Shown: positions 17,551-28,742 of the stretch, one piece after another
Layout: every line of letters starts with the position of its first letter
Numbering within the stretch: the stretch's first letter is position 1
Assembly: GCA_023382535.1 (NCBI GenBank)
Contig: JAHDWA010000065.1
Span: 1 to 52,906, forward strand
DNA from: Anaerolineae bacterium
Lineage (GTDB): Bacteria > Chloroflexota > Anaerolineae > 4572-78 > J111
DNA: 52,906 bases
Direction: 5' to 3'
Notes under the pieces: model-generated
Told to the model about the DNA's origin: nothing
Databases searched by the model: none
Seen by the model: only the letters and a program-made list of their open reading frames with translations
Program-made: the position numbers and the translations under genes

Positions 17551-20500
17551 TTAGACAGTCGCTTCATGAATACGTTTTAAAGCCTGACTGACATCTTCTA
17601 ATAATTCATTTTCGGTAAAAATGCCTTTCCGCAGAAGCACTTCGACCTGCCCGGTGAGAGTCACATGTTCTACTGGGCTGAGTTCTTTGGCGCTGACAAT
17701 AATAATCGGGATGCCCCGTGTTTTCTCATTATGCTTAAGCGCCTCGACAACCCTAAAACCGTCCATTTCGGGCATGGTTAGATCAAGGATGATAAGGTCA
17801 GGTTCGACGCGTTGGACCAGTTCCAGGCTCTCGCGGCCATTGTTCGCGGCAAAGATTTTGTAGTTGGGTTGGGCCTCAAGGATACGGCGGATCAGCAAAA
17901 TATCATCGGCCTGATCGTCAACAACTAAAACCTTGACCTGCTCTTTAGATTGGGTCTCCAGGTGTTTAAGGGCTTTGACGAGTTCATTCTCGACAATGGG
18001 TTTTACCAGGTAGTCGGCAGCGCCCAGAGAGAAGCCCCGGTTTTTATCACTGACAATACTACAGATGATAACGGGAATATTCTTGGTCGCAGGGTCATCT
18101 TTGAGCGTTCTCAAAACCCCCCAGCCATCTGTTTCGGGCATCAACACATCGAGCAGAATCGCGGCTGGAGCCAGCTCTTTTATCTGCGGCAAGACATCGT
18201 GGCTGTGATTGATGCCAACCACTTTATAATCTTGTTGTTCCAGGAAGCGCTCATAAAGGGTAATCACACCCGGATCATCGTCTATAGCGACAATTAATTT
18301 TCCATTCCCATCTTTCCGGGCTTCGGCGGCCAGGATAATTGGCCCCTCGACCTCTTGTTGTTCAACCGGTTTGATTGGAATGAAAAAGTTAAAGGTAGAA
18401 CCGTAGCCAAGTTTGCTTTCGACCCAGATTTGACCCTGGTGCATCTCAACAAAGTGGCGGCTAATGGGCAAGCCCAGGCCGGTGCCGCCCACTTTGCGGG
18501 TTGTGCTGGAGTCAACCTGGGTGAACTCTTCGAAGATACTGGTCAAATTCTCTTCGGGGATACCAATACCCGTGTCGCTGACGGTAATTGTAACTTTTTC
18601 CTGATCGGCGTGGGCCGAGATTGTCACCCGCCCTTCATCGGTAAATTTACAGGCATTAGACACCAGGTTAAGGATAATTTGCCGGATCCGGGTCGGATCG
18701 GCCCATACCGGGGGTAAGCTTTCGGAAATATCTTGGTGCAGCGTAATTGGCCTGTCTTTAACCAGGGCAATGGCTGTTGACATGACTCCCTTGATGATGG
18801 GTTCAAGTTCAACCTCTTCAAAATTCAGCTCCATCTTGCCGGCCTCAATTTTGGACAGGTCAAGAATGTTATTGATCAGACCCAGGAGATGTTGTCCGCT
18901 ATTGTGAATCGAGGTCAGGTCCGTTTTTTGCAGCTCGGTTAAAGGTCCGTCAATGCCTTTTAAGATTACCCGTGAAAAGCCAATGATAGAATTAAGCGGT
19001 GTGCGTAACTCGTGGCTCATGTTAGCCAAGAACTGCGTCTTGAGTTTGTCAATCTCTTTGAGACGTTCGGCAGTTTGTTGTTGTTCGGCAAAGGCGCGCG
19101 CGTTTTGAATGGCAATCGCCAGTTGAGCGGCCAGAGTTTCCAGTACAGAAATTTCTTCGCTGGGAAAAGCAGTGGGTGAAGTGCTCTGCACGTCCAACGC
19201 GCCAATGAGTGTATCGCCCACCTGGAGCGGAATTGCCAGTTCAGCCCGGGTTTCGGGTAAAAATTCGTTACGGTGGCGGATCGTGCCCGCTTCGATGGCA
19301 TCTGTATCGCGGACGACGATAGGTTGGCGCTGGTAAATTACCTGACCAATCACGCTCTGACTCCCAACAGCTAATTTATGACCCATTGCCAACAGCTTTC
19401 GACCTGCCTCGCCCGTGCTTTTGTAAAGTATAGCAAACTGCTTGGCTTCGTCAATAAGAAATATCTGGACGTGATAAAAGCCAAAGCGTTCCCGAATCAG
19501 TTCGACAGCCTGGCTCAGCATGGTTTCCTGATCGAGGATGGAGGTGGCGACCCGGCCTACATCCGAACTGGTTTGCAATTGCACGGCTCGCCGCTTGGTT
19601 TCTTCCAGGAGCCAGCGGTTTTGAAGCATAATGGAGAGTTGGTCGGCCATGGCGATAGCCAGGTTAATTTCTCGTTCGCTAAAGATATGTTTTTTGCCAA
19701 TTGCATCGGCCCCGAGAGCACCAATCACTTCGTCATTAATGATAATTGGGACCAATAGCAGTGAAGCAATTCCCAGGGGAATATTGATCTCTCTCACAGT
19801 TGCTAATAAAGGATCATGGGCCGCATCTTCTATGGCTACCGGGCGCTTGGTGGCGATAAGCTTCTCATACGATGGATTACCCTCGACAGGAAAGCGCAAA
19901 CCGGGTTCAGCCGGTTCGCCATTAATGAAGAGGGCATGAAGTTTACCAAATTTTCGGTCTTCCTCAAAGAAGAGGACCCCGCCTTGCAGTAACCCCAGGG
20001 TAGTCAGCATTTCTCGCAGGACGGTGTATAACATTTCTTGCTCATCTTCGGTGGCGACCAGGGTACGACCGACCTGATATAAAGCTTCAGCTTCCTGGCG
20101 GGCAGCCTGGGTTTGCTCAAACTGGCGCACTGCTTCGATCGCTTGGGCCGCTTGGCTGGCTACGGCCTCAATAAGCACCAAATCATCTTCATCAACCTTA
20201 TCCTGGGCAGATACTTCAAAATCAATGGCCCCAATCACGGTTTGCCCATGAAGCGTCAAAGGAGCAAGCAGTACCGACGTTTCCTTTTGCTCAGGAGACA
20301 TATCGTTTTTGCCGTTTGGCCCCTGCGCCTCAAAGAGGGCATCGGGCGTGCTGGTCGGAAGCAGAATCGGCTGCTTCATTTCGATAATTCGCTTAATCTC
20401 ATCGTTAGACCAGGCTGCCTCATCCTGGCTGGTCAGGCCCTTTTCGGTGAGGCGATAACGATGTGCCGCTTGCCGTTCGTTGAGGTAAGTATTCCACTGT

Positions 20501-23500
20501 TCGTTTAGGTAATACTCATGGGTTTTGCGTACTTCTTCCAGTGCTTGCTGCGAAGCCTGGTAAGAACGGGCAGCTTCGATAGCGTTCGCTAACTGATCAG
20601 CCAGAGATTGCAGAATGGTGATATCACTCTCGGTAAAGGCGGCCCGTTGGGTGCTTTGTACATCAAGTGCGCCAATGACCCGCCCACGGGCAATCAGGGG
20701 CAGGGCCATTTCCGAGCGAGTATCGGGCAAAAGAGGATTGTCAAAAGAGACGGCATCTTTGCCCGTATCCAGAGCAATTCGTGGTTTGCCTGTTTCTGTG
20801 ACCGCCCCGACTATGCTCTCGCTACCTACTTTGAGTTTGTGTTTATTAGCCAGCATCTGCCGGCCCACTTCCCCGGTGGAGGCGTGGATAACTGCATATT
20901 TCTGGTACTCGTCTACCAGGAAGATAGAAACATGATAAAAACTAAAGCGGTCCCGAATCAATTCCACGGTTTGGGGCAGTAAGGTTTCCAGTTCCAGGGA
21001 ACTGGTGGCCACTTGCGAAACTTCGGCTACCGTTTGGAGCAAGGTGGCCCGGTATTGGGTTTCTTCAAACAAACGCCGATTCTCCAGAGCACCGGAAATT
21101 TGACGGGCAATATCTTCATAGAGACGGATTCTCTCGGCAGGGAAGAGTTCATATTTCTGGTTGCCAATTAAAATAAAACCGCCCACCTCCCGGTTAAGCC
21201 AAATGGGCACGGCTACCAGGGTATTAATCTGCATAATCATCAGCAGTTGGCGCAACAGGTCAGAAAAGCGTTCATCTGCAGTAGCTCTATTTGAAACTAC
21301 GGTTTGCCCTGTTTTCAATAAGGGGTTTAACCCCAATTCCTCGGTGGAGAAACGAGCGCCGGGTGAAATAGGAGGCCACTGCTGCTGGGGATTATCCCAC
21401 AAGGCAACTAATTCCAATTCAACCCCGCCCTCGATTTGATCGTACATAAAAATCCCTGCCCCTCGGTCGGGATTGGTATCGGCGATGGCTTGCAGCGTCA
21501 GGTTGTAAATCGTTTCGGCGGTGTCGGCTACGAGCAAATCTTGACTCAGGTGAGACAATATTTCTGAGTTATAGAGACTCTGCTTGGTAGCTTCATAAAG
21601 ACGCAAATTCTCGATAGCAGTGATGGCCTGGTCGGTCAGGGTTTGATAAATCCGAATTTCCTGCTTGGTATAATGATGGGGCTGGCGGGTGGAAATGGAG
21701 AGAAGCCCTTTGTAGTCGGTCCCCAGAAACATCGGCGCGGAGAAGAGCGTCACTGCCTTTAGTTTCTCCTGCATAAAGCGCCGAAAAGCATCATCCATGC
21801 GCGGGTCTTGGCCCTCTGCCCGGCTCAGGTCTTCCACGATAAGCGGCTCAAAGGGGGGCTGGGTAAAAGCATGGACCAACGAGTAATCGTTGGCCGAGAA
21901 TTTAGAACCAACGGGTAAGAGCTGGTCAGATTCCCGATCCCAAGTGGCCACGATGGTCACGGTTTCAATTGAGCCTGATTCAGACCGGTCCAGCAATGAA
22001 ATACTGACCCGGTCAACATCGTACACCTTTACGCTTTCGACGATTACGGCGAAGATGTCATCGAGGTCGGTGCTTTCGGCCAGAGAGCGGCTGATTTCAT
22101 ACAGCTTTTGCGTTTCAGAGAGAGCAGTCTGGGTTTGCTGGAAAAGTTGAGCGTTTTCAATCGCAACAGCGACTTGCGCAATGATCGCCTCGGCCAATTG
22201 CAGTTCATTCTTGGTGTACTCACGCCGTTGATTATGATGCTTAACTCTTAAAACACCCATGAGCCTGTTGCGGATCATTAGCGGAAAAGTGGTCAATGTA
22301 TGTAATGCGGCTGTCTCTGCCTGCTCTGGGGCCTGATCTGAAGTAGTGCGGGTGAGCAAGAATGGCAGCGCCGGGTCGGCCAGGTGCTCGATTATGGGGG
22401 TTGGTTGTTTCAAGATTTGCCGGAGCGAAGATGAGTCCTCTATAAATTCAACTGATTGTTTACGATCGCTCTTTTCGCCTTTGGATACCACCTGTTCAAA
22501 GTGAGTTCTGGCCTTGTTGATTAACCAGATCGTGGCCGTATCGGCTCGAAGGTAGTTCTTGATATTGTCGGCCAATATCTCATAGATTTGCTGCAGATCA
22601 ATGGTTTCAGAGAGCTGGCGGCTGGCTTCAAAGAGAACAGAGAGTTCTTTCGTTCGCGCCTGGGTTTGCTGCAACAAGCGGGCATTTTCAATGGCTAAAG
22701 CTACCTGGGCACTCACTTCTTCCAGCAGACTGATCTCGTCAGTTAACGGGTTCTCCCCTGCCGAAGTTTCTTCAATCCCAATAACGCCAATCGTTTCCCC
22801 GTAAAGCTTGATGGGAGTTATTAATTCGGTAAGTGTCCCCTCTTGAAGGGTGCTTGTGCCTACTTGTTCTCTCGCCAGAGCTAATTTGTTTGCCGGGGAC
22901 AGCTTTCCTATCTCTGAAATCTTGATCCGGTCGTACTCATAACCCAGCGGGGCCGTGTCACCGGTCATCTCCCACGGCTTGCCTGAGTCGTCATGGTGTT
23001 GCTGGTTATATAAAATTTTCATCCCTTGTAAGTCGTCTTGGAGTTGCTGCACCGTTTGAGAACCGTTAATCGCCGCTGCCAGCAGGTCAGCCAGACTACC
23101 CAGAAATGCTATATCAATCTTGTCAAACCCGTCTAATTTACAGCTCTGCACACGTAGAACACCCAAACAGGCTTGAGCTGATTGTAACGGTACAGCCAAC
23201 TCTGAATTTACGATTGTTTGTGCCTCGCCTTGTTGAGAATTGGATGAGGATGATCCCTGATTAATATCGGGACGATAAATCAATTCCCTCCGCCTGAAAA
23301 CCTGGCTGACAATATTGTCTTCGTCAATGGAAAAAAGATGCGGGGCTTGAGTCCCAAGTTTATCGCCAAATAGCCACAAATCTTTGCCAGAGGGCGATAC
23401 CCGGTAGATTTGGGCTGCCTGATAACCCAACAAATTGGTCAGAGAGTGCAGCGCCAGTTCCAGTACCGGTTCTACTTTTTCATCCGTGTTGACTTGTTGG

Positions 23501-23586
23501 CTAATCTTCTGGATTGTTTCAAGTTGACGAGCGTATTTGGGGGTAAACCCGGTCAATTTAGTCGCCGAAACTTGTGATTTGCTCAT
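17551..23586 (-). CDS. Giant multi-GAF hybrid histidine kinase with two C-terminal receivers
   Basis: Protein of 2011 residues starting at ATG after GAGGAAG. It is cytosolic, with no membrane helices seen. About nine GAF or GAF-like domains come first, starting near residues 30, 190 (shortened), 320, 500, 680, 850, 1030 (shortened), 1175 and 1340. Next come HisKA with SHELRTPLNS (H1525), HATPase (about 1620-1740; NLVSNACKFTDEG and GGTGLGLPIS), receiver 1 with D1813 in LLDVLMPETDG, and receiver 2 with D1935 in ILDLTMPEMDG. Two GAFs, near 850 and 1340, belong to the near-identical GAF type that recurs in the neighbouring proteins. GAF ligands cannot be assigned. The gene is 62 bp after the 1697-residue GAF/PAS gene and 30 bp before the PLP-receiver gene. 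Confidence 0.95.
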   Translation of the reverse strand: MSKSQVSATKLTGFTPKYARQLETIQKISQQVNTDEKVEPVLELALHSLTNLLGYQAAQIYRVSPSGKDLWLFGDKLGTQAPHLFSIDEDNIVSQVFRRRELIYRPDINQGSSSSNSQQGEAQTIVNSELAVPLQSAQACLGVLRVQSCKLDGFDKIDIAFLGSLADLLAAAINGSQTVQQLQDDLQGMKILYNQQHHDDSGKPWEMTGDTAPLGYEYDRIKISEIGKLSPANKLALAREQVGTSTLQEGTLTELITPIKLYGETIGVIGIEETSAGENPLTDEISLLEEVSAQVALAIENARLLQQTQARTKELSVLFEASRQLSETIDLQQIYEILADNIKNYLRADTATIWLINKARTHFEQVVSKGEKSDRKQSVEFIEDSSSLRQILKQPTPIIEHLADPALPFLLTRTTSDQAPEQAETAALHTLTTFPLMIRNRLMGVLRVKHHNQRREYTKNELQLAEAIIAQVAVAIENAQLFQQTQTALSETQKLYEISRSLAESTDLDDIFAVIVESVKVYDVDRVSISLLDRSESGSIETVTIVATWDRESDQLLPVGSKFSANDYSLVHAFTQPPFEPLIVEDLSRAEGQDPRMDDAFRRFMQEKLKAVTLFSAPMFLGTDYKGLLSISTRQPHHYTKQEIRIYQTLTDQAITAIENLRLYEATKQSLYNSEILSHLSQDLLVADTAETIYNLTLQAIADTNPDRGAGIFMYDQIEGGVELELVALWDNPQQQWPPISPGARFSTEELGLNPLLKTGQTVVSNRATADERFSDLLRQLLMIMQINTLVAVPIWLNREVGGFILIGNQKYELFPAERIRLYEDIARQISGALENRRLFEETQYRATLLQTVAEVSQVATSSLELETLLPQTVELIRDRFSFYHVSIFLVDEYQKYAVIHASTGEVGRQMLANKHKLKVGSESIVGAVTETGKPRIALDTGKDAVSFDNPLLPDTRSEMALPLIARGRVIGALDVQSTQRAAFTESDITILQSLADQLANAIEAARSYQASQQALEEVRKTHEYYLNEQWNTYLNERQAAHRYRLTEKGLTSQDEAAWSNDEIKRIIEMKQPILLPTSTPDALFEAQGPNGKNDMSPEQKETSVLLAPLTLHGQTVIGAIDFEVSAQDKVDEDDLVLIEAVASQAAQAIEAVRQFEQTQAARQEAEALYQVGRTLVATEDEQEMLYTVLREMLTTLGLLQGGVLFFEEDRKFGKLHALFINGEPAEPGLRFPVEGNPSYEKLIATKRPVAIEDAAHDPLLATVREINIPLGIASLLLVPIIINDEVIGALGADAIGKKHIFSEREINLAIAMADQLSIMLQNRWLLEETKRRAVQLQTSSDVGRVATSILDQETMLSQAVELIRERFGFYHVQIFLIDEAKQFAILYKSTGEAGRKLLAMGHKLAVGSQSVIGQVIYQRQPIVVRDTDAIEAGTIRHRNEFLPETRAELAIPLQVGDTLIGALDVQSTSPTAFPSEEISVLETLAAQLAIAIQNARAFAEQQQTAERLKEIDKLKTQFLANMSHELRTPLNSIIGFSRVILKGIDGPLTELQKTDLTSIHNSGQHLLGLINNILDLSKIEAGKMELNFEEVELEPIIKGVMSTAIALVKDRPITLHQDISESLPPVWADPTRIRQIILNLVSNACKFTDEGRVTISAHADQEKVTITVSDTGIGIPEENLTSIFEEFTQVDSSTTRKVGGTGLGLPISRHFVEMHQGQIWVESKLGYGSTFNFFIPIKPVEQQEVEGPIILAAEARKDGNGKLIVAIDDDPGVITLYERFLEQQDYKVVGINHSHDVLPQIKELAPAAILLDVLMPETDGWGVLRTLKDDPATKNIPVIICSIVSDKNRGFSLGAADYLVKPIVENELVKALKHLETQSKEQVKVLVVDDQADDILLIRRILEAQPNYKIFAANNGRESLELVQRVEPDLIILDLTMPEMDGFRVVEALKHNEKTRGIPIIIVSAKELSPVEHVTLTGQVEVLLRKGIFTENELLEDVSQALKRIHEATV

Positions 23587-23648
23587 ACTTCTTCCTCGTA
23601 ACTGCGGATCAGGTAAAAAGGTGATCTTGCCGCCAGGTACTTGACCTT

Positions 23649-26600
23649 TTAATGGGTATCGCCGTTAGCAGGGGCGACTAGATGCACATAAGCGCGTTGG
23701 CTACCCAACGCATCTCCCAGTTCTTTGACCGTTGTTTGGAGGATTGTGTCCACGTTGGTTGAAGCTCTTACTTTGGTGGTAATCTCTTTAATCAGAGCCT
23801 CGCGCCGGGCTGCTTTTTGACTGGCTTCATAACGTCGGGCGTTGTCCAGGGCCAGGGCGGTCTGATCAATAAACGCCCGCAGCAATCTGATCTGAGCCTC
23901 TTCAATGGATTTGTCGGTGCTTTTGTTAAAACCGGCTTCAATCAGGCCGATATTCTCTTGGCGTAGTGTTACCGGCGTAAATATTCTGATCCAGTTGGCA
24001 TGCTGTTCCGCTTCAAAGAGCTCGCGGTCAAAACGGTCATCCCAACCGGTAATAATTTCGGTTTGGCCCGTTCTAATGATATCAGCCATGATATCCTGGC
24101 TATCCAAAGAATGATTGGACCGTTTAATTTGAGACTCCGGCACACCAAACCCGGCCACAGCTTTGACCCGGCCCTGATAGGTATCCACCAGACTAAATTG
24201 AGCATATTCGAAACCCAAAACATCCTCACAGGCTTCAAAGAAAATGCTCATGATTTCCTGAACTTGCAGGGTGCCCGCCAACATTTGGCTGAACTGCTGT
24301 AAAGCCTGGGTGTCTTTCAGGAGGGTTTCAGCTTCATATTGGGCCTGGGTAACACTTTCAAACAAGCGCGCATTTTCGATGGCGTTGGCCAGTTGGTCGG
24401 CCATAGTTTGCAGCAAAGTGATATCTTCAGCCGAGAAAGCGCCGCGCTCGGTGCTTTGTACCGTCAACGCGCCAATCACCTCATCCCGGCTGATCAAGGG
24501 CAGCGCCATTTCCGAATGGGTATCGGGCAAATGCGGGTTATGAAACCGGACCGCTTCTTGGCCCACATCCAGGGCAATGCGAGCCTGGCGGTTTTGAATA
24601 CTCCAGCCGATCATCGACTCGCCGCCGATCTTGAGTTTGTGCTTGTTTTCAAGCTGAATCCGTCCCGCCTCACCGGTACCGGCCCTAAGAACAGCCCACT
24701 CTCTGGCCTCATCCGCCAGGAACAAACCCACATAGTAAAAATCGAACTGGTCCCGGATCAGGTTGACTGAAGTATTGCTCAATTCATTCACGTCCAGAAT
24801 GGAACTGGCAGCGCGAGAAACCTCGGCTGCGGTTTGCAGACGCTCTGAGCGGTATTGAGCTTCGGTGAGCAGTTGGTTGTTATCCAGCCAGATAGCCAAC
24901 TGGTCGGCCAGAACTTTACCAACTTCAATATCCTCGGGCGTAAATCTGTGGCCTTTTTCGGTTGCATCAGCCCCAACAATACCCACCACCTCGCCGCGGG
25001 TGACGATGGGAATGAGCAGCATCGCTTCGACCCGGCCGCGCAGGGTTTGATTGTGCTGGGTCATGGGATGGGTTGACACATTTTCGATGACCAGAGGGAA
25101 GGGGTTTTTTAGTAAATGTTGAGCCACCAAATCTTCTTTAGCCGGGAAAACAAGATGAGGCTCAACAACCTTGTTATCAATGTAAAGCGCTTCCATCATA
25201 TTGTTTTCACCGGCTGGATCGAGTAACATGATCCCACCCCGGTTGAGATTGAGCAAGAGGAGATACTCACCCAGGACCGTTTCAAAAGCAGCCCGCCGGT
25301 TGATCAGCGTGGCCAGAGCTTCGCTAATGTTATAGAGGAGCTGCGTTCTGGCCAAAGCTTTTTCTAAAGCCTCTTCAGCATGTTTGCGTTCAATGGCAAT
25401 CCCGGCTAACTGAACCGCTGTGTCAATCAGCTCCAGATCGGCTGCTGCCGGAGTATGAGGTTCCGCATGGTACATAGCAAAAGTGCCAAGTACCTTGCCA
25501 TCGGTAGCCAGGATAGGAGTGGACCAACAAGCGCGCAGGCCAAAGGTCGAAATAATCCAGTCGGCGTAATCTGCCCACAACGGATCAGTAGCAATATCTG
25601 AAGAGATTACCTGTTCCCCCCGATAGGCTGCCGTGCCACATGAACCAACTTTCGGCCCGATAACAAGGCCATCTATGGCCTGCGTAAAACTTTGAGGCAG
25701 GCTGGGGGCGGCCCCACTACGCAAATGAGTTTCCTGGGCGTCCAGCAGCATAATGGAGGCGTAGAAAGTTTTATCAGACAAACCTTCGATAAATTCGGCC
25801 AAAACGTTAAGTGTAGCCTGTAGTGAGGCTCCTTTGGCAATCATTTCAAAAACTTGCTGCTGGCCGGTTAATAGAGCCTCGGCGTGTTTGCGCTCGGTAA
25901 TGTCCAGGTGGGTTCCGGCCACGCGGAGAGGCTGACCGGCTTCATCCCGCTCCACGATATTGCCGCGATCCAGAATCCATCTCCACTCGCCTGTCTTGGT
26001 TCGCAGGCGATATTCACATTCATAAAACGCTGTTTTACCGGCGAGATGGTCATTCCAGATGACTTGCGCCTGGGGCAGATCATCGGGGTGGGTCCGGCTG
26101 TCCCACCACTCCACACACGGCTCAACTTCATCAAGCAGATAGCCAAGCATGGCGGCTGCCCGCTCATCAACGATGTCCATGCCCGTCTGCACGTTGAAAT
26201 CCCACAAGCCGAGGTCCGCGCCGTGCAAAGCCAGCTCAAGCCGCTGCTCGCTTTCACGCAGCGCCTCCTCGGCTTTCTTGCGTTCGGTGATGTCCCAGAA
26301 GATGCCCTGCGTCCCGACCGCGATGCCGGAGGCGTCAAAAATAGGTGACTTTACCACCCGCACAAATAATTTTTCCCCGTCTTTTGTTTGATGCTCCTCC
26401 ACAGTTTCAAACAGTTGGCCCGTTTCGATGATCCTTTGATCATCCTGTTGATACTTTTGGGCCAATTCGGGGGGGTAAAAATCGAAGTCGGTTTTGCCGA
26501 TCAGCTCCTCCAGAGATAAACCCAGGCTGTCGCAGAAACTCTTGTTGCCAAAGACAAAACGGCCTGTCCGATCCTTGCGCAAGATGTTCTGGGGAATATT

Positions 26601-28742
26601 ATCCACCAACGATTGATAAAGGGCTTCGGAAGTGCGCAGCGCTTCCTCGGCTCGTTTCCGTTCGCCGATCTCCTGCCGGGCCTGTTCGTGTAACTGCGCA
26701 CTTTTGACAGCGTTGGCCAATTGATCGGCCATGGTCTGCAAGACGATAATATCTTCTCGACTGAAAGCGGCTGGCTCGTCGCTCTGAACTGTCAAAGCGC
26801 CGATGGCTTCATTATGATAAATGAGCGGCAAAGCAATTTCAGACCGGGTTAGGGGTAAATCCGGGTTTTGAAAGCGGACAGCTTCCTTGCCGACGTCCAG
26901 GGCAATACGCGGTTGGCGGTGGTAAACACTCCAGCCGATCATCGACTCCCCGCCAATCTTCAAACGGTGCCTTTTTTGCAGTTGAATTTGCCCGGCCTGA
27001 CCGGTGCCGGCTTTTAATACCGCCCATTCTTTGGCTTCATCCACCAAAAAAGCGCCTACGTAATATAGCTCAAAACGGTCACAGATCAAGGCTACGGCTG
27101 AATCAAGCAAGTCTTGCACTTCCAGAACGGAGCTGGCGGCCCGGGCTACCTCGGCTGCGGTCTCCATGCGAGTGGCCCGGTAGGCCGCCTCCTCGATCAA
27201 CTGGCGGTTAATGAGGGCAATATAAACCTGGTCGGCCATGGCCAGCCAGAGGCGCTGTACCTCTTCGGTAAAGATATACGGGCGGGTAAAGTAAACCAGG
27301 ATGGCTCCCAGTTGTTGATTGGCTGCCGCCAAAGGCAAAATGGCTGCCGAACAGGCACCGGTGGGGTGAAAACTGGATCGTTCCGTTTCAGACAGCTTCT
27401 CGGCAGTGGCAATGTCGTCAATAAAAAGCGGCACATTGCTGGTAAGCAGCTTGCTTTGGTCAAATTCCGGCAAATAAAAACGTGTCCCGACCACATAAGA
27501 AGGGGTATTGCGTTTTTGCCAGTTAAATCTCAATTCGGCCCAAATAGGTTCATTATCAACCAGATTAAAGCGAAAGGCCGCAATCTCGCAGGGGTCAGCC
27601 AGGCGAATCTGCTCAAAAATGGCTTCAAAAATTTGCCGTTCGCTCAAGGCGCTGGCGATGGCCCGACTGCCAAAATAGAGGGCTGCCGTTTCGGCCAACA
27701 TCCGCTCCCGTTCAGCCTCTCGTGCCCGCACCTCGGTGACATCATGGGTGATGCCCAGCAGATACTCGGGCTTGCCGGCAGCGTTTGGAATTGGAATGAG
27801 CCGGGTATGACCTATATGTTCCCGGCCATCTCCCCAGATTGTTTTATCTTCAGCTTCGAAGATTTGGTTGGTAGCAAAGATTTCTTTATCGCGCTGGTAA
27901 AATTTTTCGGCCAGGTCCGGGCGTAAAAAGTCGCGATCTGTCCTGCCGAGTAATTCCTGTTGGGGGCGGCCAATCACCTGAGCATTGGCCTGATTCATTT
28001 CCAGTAAAGTGTGGTTCTTATCTTTAATAAAGATGGGATCGGGGATATGCTCGATGACGGTTTTGAGGAAGCGCCGGCTGCTCTCCGCCTGATCAAGTAA
28101 GAGGGCATTTTCGGTTAAGAGCTGGGTGTTTTGAATGGTATTGGCCAGTTGATCGGCCAGAGTTTGAAACAGGGTAATGTCGTCTTGCGAGAAGGCGCCT
28201 GGTTCTGAACTCTGCAAATCCAGCGCCCCAATCACCTGCCCCCGATTGATGAGGGGTAACGTCATTTTGGAGCGGGTATCGGACAAGTAGGGATTTTGAA
28301 AATGCGTGGCGTCCGCGCCTATATCTAAAGCAATCAGTGATTGGCGATGCTGAACAGACCAGCTAACCATTGACTCCTCGCCAATTTTTTGTGGAAACTC
28401 TCGTTGTAACAAGAGTTGTCCTGCTTCGCCGGTGCCAGCCCGCAGCTTGATATACTGGTTTGACTCATCAACCAGATAGATAGCAACATAGTAAAGATCA
28501 AAGTAATCTTGAATCAAATTAATCGCTACCCGGAGCAGATCATCCACATCCAAAATCGAACTGGCTGCATCGGAGATGGCTGCTACTGTTTCCAGCAACA
28601 ATTCTTGGCGCTGAGTATTTTGCGACAGCCCTTCCAATTCGCGCAGGATTTCGGTCCACTGCTCGGTTGTCTGAAGCTGAGGCAGAGTCTGCGCCATTTC
28701 CTTGAGTTTAGTTTGAACGATTTGCAAGGTTTCATTGACCAT
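23649..28742 (-). CDS. GAF/PAS multidomain protein without kinase or output domain (1697 residues)
   Basis: Domain order by pattern: GAF (45-205), PAS (222-340), GAF (355-510), GAF (520-680), PAS (700-820), PAS (835-955), GAF (960-1125), GAF (1130-1290), GAF (1300-1460), GAF (1470-1640), then a helical tail. ITERK and EEAL linkers mark the PAS ends. The tail contains ITTKVRASTNVDTILQTTV and stops shortly after. I find no H-box, N-box, GGDEF, EAL, HTH or phosphatase motif. It is therefore a sensory platform that must act through partners. It overlaps the upstream 1429-residue gene by 11 nt, so the two are probably made together and may pair. GAFs at 520-680 and 1300-1460 belong to the recurrent type. 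Confidence 0.93.
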   Translation of the reverse strand: MVNETLQIVQTKLKEMAQTLPQLQTTEQWTEILRELEGLSQNTQRQELLLETVAAISDAASSILDVDDLLRVAINLIQDYFDLYYVAIYLVDESNQYIKLRAGTGEAGQLLLQREFPQKIGEESMVSWSVQHRQSLIALDIGADATHFQNPYLSDTRSKMTLPLINRGQVIGALDLQSSEPGAFSQDDITLFQTLADQLANTIQNTQLLTENALLLDQAESSRRFLKTVIEHIPDPIFIKDKNHTLLEMNQANAQVIGRPQQELLGRTDRDFLRPDLAEKFYQRDKEIFATNQIFEAEDKTIWGDGREHIGHTRLIPIPNAAGKPEYLLGITHDVTEVRAREAERERMLAETAALYFGSRAIASALSERQIFEAIFEQIRLADPCEIAAFRFNLVDNEPIWAELRFNWQKRNTPSYVVGTRFYLPEFDQSKLLTSNVPLFIDDIATAEKLSETERSSFHPTGACSAAILPLAAANQQLGAILVYFTRPYIFTEEVQRLWLAMADQVYIALINRQLIEEAAYRATRMETAAEVARAASSVLEVQDLLDSAVALICDRFELYYVGAFLVDEAKEWAVLKAGTGQAGQIQLQKRHRLKIGGESMIGWSVYHRQPRIALDVGKEAVRFQNPDLPLTRSEIALPLIYHNEAIGALTVQSDEPAAFSREDIIVLQTMADQLANAVKSAQLHEQARQEIGERKRAEEALRTSEALYQSLVDNIPQNILRKDRTGRFVFGNKSFCDSLGLSLEELIGKTDFDFYPPELAQKYQQDDQRIIETGQLFETVEEHQTKDGEKLFVRVVKSPIFDASGIAVGTQGIFWDITERKKAEEALRESEQRLELALHGADLGLWDFNVQTGMDIVDERAAAMLGYLLDEVEPCVEWWDSRTHPDDLPQAQVIWNDHLAGKTAFYECEYRLRTKTGEWRWILDRGNIVERDEAGQPLRVAGTHLDITERKHAEALLTGQQQVFEMIAKGASLQATLNVLAEFIEGLSDKTFYASIMLLDAQETHLRSGAAPSLPQSFTQAIDGLVIGPKVGSCGTAAYRGEQVISSDIATDPLWADYADWIISTFGLRACWSTPILATDGKVLGTFAMYHAEPHTPAAADLELIDTAVQLAGIAIERKHAEEALEKALARTQLLYNISEALATLINRRAAFETVLGEYLLLLNLNRGGIMLLDPAGENNMMEALYIDNKVVEPHLVFPAKEDLVAQHLLKNPFPLVIENVSTHPMTQHNQTLRGRVEAMLLIPIVTRGEVVGIVGADATEKGHRFTPEDIEVGKVLADQLAIWLDNNQLLTEAQYRSERLQTAAEVSRAASSILDVNELSNTSVNLIRDQFDFYYVGLFLADEAREWAVLRAGTGEAGRIQLENKHKLKIGGESMIGWSIQNRQARIALDVGQEAVRFHNPHLPDTHSEMALPLISRDEVIGALTVQSTERGAFSAEDITLLQTMADQLANAIENARLFESVTQAQYEAETLLKDTQALQQFSQMLAGTLQVQEIMSIFFEACEDVLGFEYAQFSLVDTYQGRVKAVAGFGVPESQIKRSNHSLDSQDIMADIIRTGQTEIITGWDDRFDRELFEAEQHANWIRIFTPVTLRQENIGLIEAGFNKSTDKSIEEAQIRLLRAFIDQTALALDNARRYEASQKAARREALIKEITTKVRASTNVDTILQTTVKELGDALGSQRAYVHLVAPANGDTH
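24360..24900 (-). repeat. Recurrent GAF-encoding block, copy A
   Basis: This block encodes a GAF domain (AEVSRAASSILDV through EDITLLQTMADQLANAIENA) that aligns almost codon for codon with 29520-30060 in the neighbouring gene. By eye the nucleotide identity is high, roughly four bases in five. The similarity extends at protein level into the preceding GAF. It suggests a fairly recent duplication of a two-GAF block. Confidence 0.8.
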